DNA of 8,901 nt from Candidatus Borrarchaeota archaeon (GTDB taxonomy: Archaea; Asgardarchaeota; Sifarchaeia; Borrarchaeales; Borrarchaeaceae), in assembly GCA_016840645.1 (NCBI GenBank), contig JAEORY010000137.1, positions 1 to 8,901 on the forward strand. The letters are read 5' to 3'. Shown piece after piece: positions 1-4,910 of this stretch (position 1 is its first letter; every line of letters starts with the position of its first letter). Position numbers and translations under genes: made by a program. Below the pieces are notes generated by a model, which made no database searches, was not told the DNA's origin, and worked only from the letters and a program-made list of their open reading frames with translations.

Positions 1-48
1 TTGCCAAATATGACACTAGATCGTGTCATCTATTGCCAGATGTGGCAA
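1..48. repeat. Two adjacent inverted repeats upstream of the LRR gene
   Basis: Two perfect inverted repeats lie next to each other. One has 7-bp arms (ATGACAC at 10-16 and GTGTCAT at 23-29) around a 6-base spacer. The other has 6-bp arms (TTGCCA at 33-38 and TGGCAA at 43-48) around a 4-base spacer. A further TTGCCA at 1-6 repeats the second arm and could pair with 43-48, enclosing the first repeat. They sit just upstream of TATA-like sequence at 64-73, so they may be operators for the LRR gene. They could also be the 3' end of something beyond the left edge. Neither hairpin is followed by a T-run on the plus strand, which argues against a plus-strand terminator. Confidence 0.5.
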
Positions 49-63
49 AGTAGACAATAATAC

Positions 64-108
64 TATATATTTAAGGATTTAAAAACTTATTAGGATCAGA
101 TTTATAAT
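64..108 (+). promoter_or_regulatory. Candidate TATA boxes for the LRR gene
   Basis: Two archaeal TATA-like stretches lie upstream of the LRR gene, TATATATTTA at 64-73 and TTTATAAT at 101-108. At the usual spacing of about 25 bases they predict transcription starts near 94 and 130. The second start lies just before the GGAGGT at 139-144. This is pattern recognition only, in AT-rich DNA where such boxes arise by chance. Confidence 0.35.
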
Positions 109-177
109 ATGCAAGATGAAAGTCACGAGTAATTCAGAGGAGGTAAACTCTTTCAACAAAAGAAAGTGGTGCCGTGT

Positions 178-750
178 ATGAGTCCAGATTCAGATTTTGT
201 GACGGTTAGAGGAAGGAAATATCATGTCAAGAACGGCACACTTGGTCTTAGCAATATTGGGATTAAAGATATCGCTGAGATTGAAGGGTTGGAGAATCTC
301 AAAAATCTCAAAGAACTCAACCTCCAATATAATCGAATAAGAGAGATCAAAGGATTGGGATCTCTCATTAACCTAAAAAAATTGAACCTTATGGATAATA
401 AAATAGAAAACCTCAAGGGATTGGAGAACCTCACTAACCTCCAAGGACTCTATCTCTGTCATAATCGAATAGAAGAGCTTAAGGGATTGGAGCACCTCAC
501 TAACCTCCAACATTTAGGTCTTAGTGAGAATCAAATAGAAGAGATAAGAGGATTGGAAAACCTTACCGAACTCCGAGAACTATCCTTTTGGTCAAACCGG
601 ATAAAAGAGCTTAAGGGATTGGAGCACCTCACTAACCTCAAGGGTCTAAATCTTCATCATAATCCAATAAAATTAGATGAACAGCAGTTAGTAGGGAAGA
701 GTGCACAGGAGATTGTAAAATACTGTCAAAAAAAGGTTAAAAGGGATTAA
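178..750 (+). CDS. SDS22-like leucine-rich repeat protein
   Basis: A small leucine-rich-repeat protein of about 190 residues. From residue 22 it carries six 22-residue repeats of the form LxxLxLxxNxIxxIxGLExL, with units beginning near residues 44, 66, 88, 110, 132 and 154. It ends in a shortened capping repeat and a basic, helical tail. The 22-residue period and the IxxIxGLExLTN spacing are of the SDS22 type, which forms a curved protein-binding solenoid. No signal peptide, membrane segment or enzymatic domain is visible, so a cytoplasmic protein-interaction role is inferred and the partner is unknown. The ATG at 178 is chosen because GGTG at 168-171 gives a usable SD. In-frame GTGs at 166 and 169 are alternatives. 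The stronger GGAGGT at 139-144 is too far from all of them in linear sequence. Two repeats share a 35-base identical stretch, showing recent internal duplication. The stop is 10 bases from the stop of the convergent methyltransferase gene. Confidence 0.85.
   Translation: MSPDSDFVTVRGRKYHVKNGTLGLSNIGIKDIAEIEGLENLKNLKELNLQYNRIREIKGLGSLINLKKLNLMDNKIENLKGLENLTNLQGLYLCHNRIEELKGLEHLTNLQHLGLSENQIEEIRGLENLTELRELSFWSNRIKELKGLEHLTNLKGLNLHHNPIKLDEQQLVGKSAQEIVKYCQKKVKRD
473..639 (+). repeat. 35-nt perfect direct repeat within the LRR gene
   Basis: The stretches 473-507 and 605-639 are identical over 35 bases. Their offset is 132 bases, exactly two 22-residue LRR units. They encode the same EL-KGLEHLTNL segment without a synonymous difference. 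This points to recent duplication or gene conversion of a two-repeat block. Confidence 0.85.
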
Positions 751-760
751 TATTGTTTCT

Positions 761-1291
761 TTACAGTTTAGGATCAGATCTTGGTGATGATAAGCGTGGA
801 ATCCATTTTGGTACCTTTTTCTTATAGTCTAAATATTTCTCACCGAATATCCGCTCAAGATCCTGTTCTTCATATGTTGCCAATTTATTATGAATTAATG
901 CAACGAATATGAAAACTACAAATGAAAGTATCGAGAATGTTCCAAGAATGAATCCAATATAAACTATAAGAACTCCAAGGTACAAAGGATGCCTCACATG
1001 ACCAAGTATCCCTGTATCAATTACGTCCATTTTGGGTGACTCAAGATCTTCGTGAAATAATGCCTTTTCCGCTGAACGCACTAGCATAATTCCGAGTATG
1101 ATCACACATAGAGCCAGAATTAATCGAAACACCCATGGAACAAAACTTGCAAATCCTACAGAAAACTTGAAGATGAATGAATCTAAGGTCCATGTTAGCA
1201 GAAATACTACTGCAGAAATGAGTTGTAAATGATGTGAATAAGGCATTTCTTCGCCTACGAGATTAACATGTCTTGAACTAATTCTTATCAC
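761..1291 (-). CDS. ICMT-like membrane methyltransferase (short form)
   Basis: An integral-membrane methyltransferase of the isoprenylcysteine carboxyl methyltransferase / phospholipid methyltransferase type. About four hydrophobic segments are visible (roughly residues 22-42, 53-71, 102-117 and 118-134). The signature follows: a GxxxxxRHPLYLG loop at residues 94-106, then EExxLxxxFGxxYxxYxxxVPxWIP at 141-165. In this family those elements bind S-adenosylmethionine and close the membrane active site. The methyl acceptor (prenylated protein, lipid or small thiol) cannot be told from sequence. The span given is the whole open frame from a GTG at 1291, but that GTG lies inside a perfect AGGAGGTGAT (1287-1296), so translation probably starts later. 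ATT at 1282 has ideal spacing, and the first ATG is at 1246. The gene follows tetR by 47 bases and is probably co-transcribed with it. A larger relative sits at 2956-3696. Confidence 0.82.
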   Translation of the reverse strand: MIRISSRHVNLVGEEMPYSHHLQLISAVVFLLTWTLDSFIFKFSVGFASFVPWVFRLILALCVIILGIMLVRSAEKALFHEDLESPKMDVIDTGILGHVRHPLYLGVLIVYIGFILGTFSILSFVVFIFVALIHNKLATYEEQDLERIFGEKYLDYKKKVPKWIPRLSSPRSDPKL

Positions 1292-1296
1292 CTCCT
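1287..1296 (-). promoter_or_regulatory. Perfect 10-nt Shine-Dalgarno of the short methyltransferase
   Basis: AGGAGGTGAT on the minus strand matches the full anti-SD of 16S rRNA. It contains the apparent GTG start at 1291-1289, which it therefore cannot serve. At the ideal 8-base spacing from AGGAGG the in-frame codon is ATT (1282-1280). The nearest ATG is 40 bases beyond the site, at 1246. Confidence 0.75.
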
Positions 1297-1338
1297 GCCA
1301 AATTTTTTGTATATTTCAAATTAATGATTCGTAAGAGT

Positions 1339-2070
1339 TCAGTCACTTTCCAAATCTTTCCGGATCAAATCAATGGTCCTCATTATGATGTCTTCGACGG
1401 ATAAGTTCACCTTTTGCATCATTACTCTTTCCAAGTTGGCACGATCAACAATCCCGGAAATGATCATAAAAAGGAAATGTACTAAATGATCGGGGTTCAT
1501 ATCCTGGTGGATTGATCCATCTTTGAAGCCCTGTTCCATTGCAATTGCCCAGGGTTTCTCGAATTTGCGGATCTCTTGTAAAAATCTTGCTCGTATTCTA
1601 TCAGAAGGATTCTCCACATCCTCCACTAATTTCATTTTCCTCAGGATCTTGTCAGTGGTAATTTCTGCTTTACTTTCCGTAACAAGATAATGGCGCATGA
1701 TTTCATGAATTAATGGATTTTCAAACAAATATCTAAGGGTATCTTCGCTTAATTCTGCGATTTTATCAATCCCTGAAGAAGATTCGGATTCAATTAGCGC
1801 TTTTTGCTTTTTGGAACTAGCTTTAATGCCTTGAATACCAATTTCGAAATATATATCTTCTTTACTATTAAAATGGTTGTACAATGTAGCTCTGCTTAAG
1901 TCTGCTTGTTCTGCAATATCGTCCATCTTTACATCATCATAAGGATTTTTGTCAAACAGTTCTCTCGCTGCATCAATAATCTCTTGTCGTGTTCGTAACG
2001 ATTTGCGTTCTCTTCTCGTCAATTTCGCACCAGTTTTTGTTTCAGCATTTCTATCATTTGATCCAGACAT
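1339..2070 (-). CDS. TetR/AcrR-family transcriptional regulator
   Basis: A 243-residue regulator of the TetR family. A basic, probably disordered tail (residues 1-27) precedes the N-terminal DNA-binding domain: a helix with RQEIIDAARELFD at about 28-40, then a helix-turn-helix at about 48-67 with the typical DIAEQADLSRATLYNHF and the following KEDIYFEI. The remaining all-helical domain (about 80-240) is the variable ligand-binding and dimerisation part, so the inducer cannot be predicted. TetR proteins bind as dimers to palindromes overlapping promoters. Matching palindromes flank the TATA box of the 3696-2153 operon, and a weaker copy lies at 2089-2100 before this gene, suggesting local control and autoregulation (inference). 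The ATG at 2070 has an AAGGTG SD at 2077-2082, 6 bases away. A terminator separates it from the NapH-like gene upstream, and a methyltransferase gene follows by 47 bases. Confidence 0.92.
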   Translation of the reverse strand: MSGSNDRNAETKTGAKLTRRERKSLRTRQEIIDAARELFDKNPYDDVKMDDIAEQADLSRATLYNHFNSKEDIYFEIGIQGIKASSKKQKALIESESSSGIDKIAELSEDTLRYLFENPLIHEIMRHYLVTESKAEITTDKILRKMKLVEDVENPSDRIRARFLQEIRKFEKPWAIAMEQGFKDGSIHQDMNPDHLVHFLFMIISGIVDRANLERVMMQKVNLSVEDIIMRTIDLIRKDLESD

Positions 2071-2088
2071 TTTTTACACCTTCACTTA

Positions 2089-2120
2089 TCTAATAACGGA
2101 ATTCTTTCAAATTTAAAAAA
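2089..2120 (-). promoter_or_regulatory. Candidate tetR promoter with degenerate operator copy
   Basis: On the minus strand, TTTAAATT near 2108-2117 could serve as a TATA box with a transcription start near 2087. The stretch 2089-2100 (plus strand TCTAATAACGGA) agrees with the TCTAATATTAGA palindrome at 3735-3746 at 9 of 12 positions and keeps one intact half-site. It would cover the predicted start, as expected for an autorepressed tetR gene. The match is short and the DNA AT-rich, so chance is not excluded. Confidence 0.35.
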
Positions 2121-2139
2121 ATGCTATCCGAAGATAGCA
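2115..2139 (-). terminator. Hairpin plus T-run terminator with cUUCGg loop
   Basis: In the minus-strand transcript, TGCTATC and GATAGCA (2122-2139) form a perfect 7-bp stem closed by a UUCG loop on a C-G pair, the extra-stable cUUCGg tetraloop. Six T residues follow at once, then AAATTT. The hairpin begins 13 bases after the stop of the NapH-like gene and precedes the tetR gene, so it marks the end of the two-gene operon. This is the layout of a bacterial-style intrinsic terminator. Archaeal termination usually needs only the T-run. Confidence 0.75.
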
Positions 2140-2152
2140 AAATCATCAACTC

Positions 2153-2923
2153 TCAGCAGAATTTTACAGCATCTACATTGCATGTTCGAACACATCTTCC
2201 ACAGAGATAGCATTCACCATACTTTTCGTTTAATTCCCCTGTTGGGCATTTCATATCACAAAGCCCGCACTCTGTGCAGGAATCTCCCTTCCCTGGTTTG
2301 ACTTTGGAGAATTTCGCTACTAATGCTGCTAAGGCGCCATAGGGACAGAAAAGCCTGCAGAATGGTCTATATACGAAAATTGAAACCATAATGCAAGTTC
2401 CTATAATGAACGATACTGGAATTACGAATGGAGATAGCGCTGCTATTTGAATGAGTCCAAGACCAAAGGCAAGAAATAGGACGACTATCAGACCTAGTAC
2501 ACCCAATCTTATGAAATAACTGATTTTTGTAGGCACTATCAGTTTATTTTTCCCATTTTTGCCAGTTGGAACTTCATAGAGGAGTTCTTGAACTACACCG
2601 ACAGGGCATCCATAACTACATATTGCACGTCCTACAATAAAAGTGAAACCAAGTGTTACGACGAGTGCTAGCAATGCTAAAGGTAAAGTATATGTTGCAA
2701 CGATACCTGATCCAAAGTCTCCTGTTTCCGCCATTACACCATTAGAGCCCAATTTTGGCATTAAGCCGATCAAATGTCCAGTTGGAAGCATATAAAACGC
2801 AAGCAATGTCGCAATTAAGAGCCCAATTCGGACCCAGTTGTTAAACTTTGTTTTAACCATAATCAATACGGCTAAAACCGAGAAAACCATTATATAAATT
2901 AAACCAATTACTAACTCATGCAT
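2153..2923 (-). CDS. NapH/MauN-like membrane 4Fe-4S ferredoxin-type protein
   Basis: A membrane protein with cytoplasmic iron-sulphur clusters, probably passing electrons between a membrane quinol or other donor and a partner protein. Counting from the ATG at 2923 (256 residues), hydrophobic segments lie near 5-23, 31-48, 75-96, 136-158 and 164-184. Two CxxxCP motifs (C102/C106 and C189/C193) are characteristic of the NapH/NosR/RdxA group. The C-terminus has two 4Fe-4S sites, C216-C219-C222-C226P and C238-C241-C244-C248, followed by NVDAV and a final cysteine at 256. It lacks an N-terminal flavin or large periplasmic domain, so NapH/MauN fits better than NosR, but no nitrate-reductase gene is near and the native role is unknown. 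The ATG at 2923 is preferred over the GTG at 2929 because AGGA at 2933-2936 is 9 bases away. The gene follows the 246-residue methyltransferase by about 30 bases, suggesting one transcript. Confidence 0.87.
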   Translation of the reverse strand: MHELVIGLIYIMVFSVLAVLIMVKTKFNNWVRIGLLIATLLAFYMLPTGHLIGLMPKLGSNGVMAETGDFGSGIVATYTLPLALLALVVTLGFTFIVGRAICSYGCPVGVVQELLYEVPTGKNGKNKLIVPTKISYFIRLGVLGLIVVLFLAFGLGLIQIAALSPFVIPVSFIIGTCIMVSIFVYRPFCRLFCPYGALAALVAKFSKVKPGKGDSCTECGLCDMKCPTGELNEKYGECYLCGRCVRTCNVDAVKFC

Positions 2924-2955
2924 ATCCACACTTCCTATCCTTTAATTTAGATTCT

Positions 2956-3696
2956 TCATCCCAATTTTGGTATGAACATGGATGTCGTTCTTTTGTACTC
3001 GATGTACTCATTTCCAAATTCTTTCTCCATTTCCTTCTCCTCTTTCTTGGCTAGCCGGTAATACAAAAGTCCTAGGATCGGCCACATAATAAGTAAGGGA
3101 ATGGTAGCCCAGATAGCGATTAAACCCAATGTGATTAAGATGAAACCAGTGTATTGGGGATGGCGAACGAATGCGTAGATGCCGTCTGTAACCAGTTTCC
3201 CTGTTCCTTTTTCTTTGCTCCAATATTGTTTATAAATCTCTTTCCATCCAAAGATAATGAAGAGAGCCCCGATTAAGATCATCACAACCCCTACGTACTC
3301 TCCCCAATGTCCCACGTAAAGTTTTAGGGTATTTCCCCAGAGTATTCCTTCAGGCAATGTAACACCGACCGTCCATGTCACTATGTAAACACTGAGGGGA
3401 AGGCCAAACATCTCGAAGGCCGACGCTACGATGAAGGCTAGATAGGTGCTCGATGGGCGTTGTTGGCTCTCCCTGTAGAAAGGAACAAAAGCTATGAAGA
3501 GGACGAACAGTAAGGCCCAGATAATCATGCTCCCCCATTGACCGACCATCTCATACATTGCCCTACCACGCCACGCAGATGAGATATCCACGGGAGGAGT
3601 AAGCAATGGAAGAGTAAAGAGTCCTATTGCTAATGTAACAACGGTTACGACTGCTATAACGGCTATAACCAGAGCAACTAACAGTTTTCTATCCAT
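2956..3696 (-). CDS. ICMT-like membrane methyltransferase (long form)
   Basis: A 246-residue integral-membrane methyltransferase of the isoprenylcysteine carboxyl methyltransferase-like superfamily. Hydrophobic segments lie near residues 5-27, 55-73, 85-107, 133-150 and 182-214. The catalytic signature is at the C-terminus: LVTDGIYAFVRHPQYTG at 168-184 and EExxMExxFGxxYxEYxxxTxxFIPK at 219-244, the family's S-adenosylmethionine-binding elements. The same fold includes bacterial methanethiol S-methyltransferase (MddA) and NnrU-like proteins, so the acceptor may be a lipid, a prenyl-cysteine or a small thiol. It is about 70 residues longer at the N-terminus than the relative at 761-1291. The ATG at 3696 has a GAGGT SD at 3703-3707, 6 bases away. 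It is the first gene of an operon with the NapH-like protein. Its promoter carries palindromes flanking the TATA box, so strong repression, presumably by the nearby TetR protein, is expected. Confidence 0.87.
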   Translation of the reverse strand: MDRKLLVALVIAVIAVVTVVTLAIGLFTLPLLTPPVDISSAWRGRAMYEMVGQWGSMIIWALLFVLFIAFVPFYRESQQRPSSTYLAFIVASAFEMFGLPLSVYIVTWTVGVTLPEGILWGNTLKLYVGHWGEYVGVVMILIGALFIIFGWKEIYKQYWSKEKGTGKLVTDGIYAFVRHPQYTGFILITLGLIAIWATIPLLIMWPILGLLYYRLAKKEEKEMEKEFGNEYIEYKRTTSMFIPKLG

Positions 3697-3721
3697 TTTT
3701 ATACCTCACGTCTACAAAGTA

Positions 3722-3784
3722 ATTAGACTATATATCTAATATTAGACTTTTAGTATATAAATTTATCTTTTATCTAAAATTAGA
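3722..3784 (-). promoter_or_regulatory. TATA promoter flanked by palindromic operators
   Basis: On the minus strand, TTTATATA at 3761-3754 matches the archaeal box A consensus, with an A-rich BRE-like stretch upstream. The transcription start is predicted near 3732, about 35 bases before the ATG. Two palindromes surround the box: the perfect TCTAATATTAGA at 3735-3746, between TATA and start, and TCTAAAATTAGA at 3773-3784, with only its central pair mismatched. Both sit in the longer shared context A-TCTAAWATTAGA-CT, and their centres are 38 bp apart. A further ATTAGA half-site at 3722-3727 forms an inverted pair with 3735-3740. Binding here should block TBP/TFB or polymerase. The TetR protein encoded at 1339-2070 is the obvious candidate. 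Confidence 0.68.
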
Positions 3785-3813
3785 CTTAATGTAAACTTTT
3801 TCTGGTTAGAAAC

Positions 3814-3897
3814 TTTTTATTTGAGACCACGAAAAGTAAGATTAAAAACTACTGTCAATACAGGCTGAAAGCCTTTGTATGAGCCATAAAACGTGAT
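3814..3897 (+). promoter_or_regulatory. Leader and weak promoter of the 3902 gene
   Basis: TTTTTATTT at 3814-3822 is a weak TATA-like box that would give a plus-strand start near 3844. The direct repeat AAACTTTTT at 3793-3801 and 3810-3818 overlaps it. The leader holds a 5-bp hairpin (AGGCT 3862-3866, AGCCT 3870-3874). GTGAT at 3893-3897 is a partial SD match 4 bases before the ATG at 3902. The 205-bp intergenic region is shared with the divergent methyltransferase operon, so the two promoters may influence each other. Confidence 0.3.
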
Positions 3898-3901
3898 AAC
3901 T

Positions 3902-4873
3902 ATGACAACGGTTGAAGAATGGTTACTTGATGGCCCTCCTTGGGTTGAGTACAGAACAAGAATCGAACTACTTGGACAAAAAAGTAACGAAACCGATATT
4001 ATTAATGTGCGGAAGGCCATACTGGCTCATCCACAAGTTTCTGACATTTTAGAAGAGTTAAAGTTGTGGGATAATAGTATACTGAAGCGTCATAATGATG
4101 CGAATCATCTTCTTCATAAACTAACATTTATTGCAGATTTGGGGATACAGAAAGAAGATAATGGAATTCCTCAGCTAATTGAGCAGATATCACTTCATAA
4201 ATCCAAAGAAGGTATATATCAAACTCTTGTAAATATTCCAGAGAGATATGGAGGAACAGGAGAAGATCAATGGGCTTGGATGTTATGTGATGCTCCTTTG
4301 TTACTCTATGCTTTGACCAAACTTAGATATAACGATCAAAGACAAATGAATAAACCTTTAGAGGTCTTCATAAAATTTCAACGTGATAATGGATGGCCTT
4401 GTGCAGTAGCCCCTGAACTTGGCAAATTTCGTGGACCTGGACGCAAGGCTGATCCTTGTCCATATGCCAACTTGCTTATGCTTAAAGTATTATCGCTGTA
4501 TCCCCAGTGGCGAGATAGTGATTTTTGTAAAGTTGGTGTAGAGACTATATTAACTCTATGGGAGCAACGAAAAGAACGAAGGCCATACTTGTTTGCTATG
4601 GGCTCTAGATTTGAGAAACTTAAGGTACCTCTTATTTGGTACGATATATTGCATGTCACTGATGTGTTGTCGCATTTCCCCTGGGTAAATCAGGACCCTC
4701 GTTTTTTAGAAATGATAAATATTGTTAGAAACAAAGCTGATCAACATGGAAGATTTAAAGCTGAATCTGTTTGGAGGGCATGGAAAGAATGGGAGTTTGG
4801 ACAAAAGAAAGTACCCTCCCGATGGGTGACGCTTATAGTTAAATGTATGCTGAAAAGGATAGAAAAAACGTAG
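3902..4873 (+). CDS. Conserved uncharacterised helical protein
   Basis: A soluble, helix-rich protein of about 323 residues. I recognise the motif set but not a proven function. Striking blocks, counted from the ATG at 3902, are: the N-terminal EEWLLDGPPWVEYRTRIELLG; YGGTGEDQWAW followed by MLCDAP (about 116-132); DNGWPCA (162-168); GPGRKADPCPYAN (178-190); and RRPYLFAMG then IWYDILHV near 226-251. FGQKK-PSRW is at 299-308. The spacing of helices with a QxxDNGW-like motif recalls the alpha/alpha-toroid fold of terpene cyclases and prenyltransferases, but the usual catalytic DxDD is not apparent. Relatives are, from memory, sometimes labelled prenyltransferase-like or, wrongly, NifH; no nitrogenase P-loop is present. 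Invariant-looking Cys 129, 167 and 186 with acidic Asp 130 and 248 could bind metal or substrate (inference). GTG at 3893 is an alternative start. The gene is convergent with the amidohydrolase, 37 bases apart. Confidence 0.75.
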   Translation: MTTVEEWLLDGPPWVEYRTRIELLGQKSNETDIINVRKAILAHPQVSDILEELKLWDNSILKRHNDANHLLHKLTFIADLGIQKEDNGIPQLIEQISLHKSKEGIYQTLVNIPERYGGTGEDQWAWMLCDAPLLLYALTKLRYNDQRQMNKPLEVFIKFQRDNGWPCAVAPELGKFRGPGRKADPCPYANLLMLKVLSLYPQWRDSDFCKVGVETILTLWEQRKERRPYLFAMGSRFEKLKVPLIWYDILHVTDVLSHFPWVNQDPRFLEMINIVRNKADQHGRFKAESVWRAWKEWEFGQKKVPSRWVTLIVKCMLKRIEKT

Positions 4874-4910
4874 AGAAAAGGTATTCTGAATTTCTAGTAA
4901 TAAGAAAGAA

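Noticed and set aside
90..779. 12-base direct repeat TTAGGATCAGAT at 90-101 and 768-779 flanking the LRR gene, suggesting a target-site duplication.
   Set aside because: A 12-base match between two places is expected by chance a few times in 9 kb, and there are no terminal inverted repeats or transposase. The second copy also lies in the coding end of the methyltransferase gene.
2153..2923. Calling the Fe-S protein a genuine periplasmic nitrate-reductase component.
   Set aside because: No napA, napB or napG-like gene is nearby, and this architecture is shared by many unrelated electron-transfer proteins.
3862..3874. Hairpin AGGCT-GAA-AGCCT in the leader of the 3902 gene as a riboswitch or attenuator.
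   Set aside because: The stem is only 5 bp and no further structure or known aptamer pattern is visible around it.
3902..4873. Labelling this gene as nitrogenase iron protein NifH.
   Set aside because: There is no N-terminal P-loop GKGGxGKS and no NifH cluster-cysteine context. Such labels on this family appear to be annotation errors.
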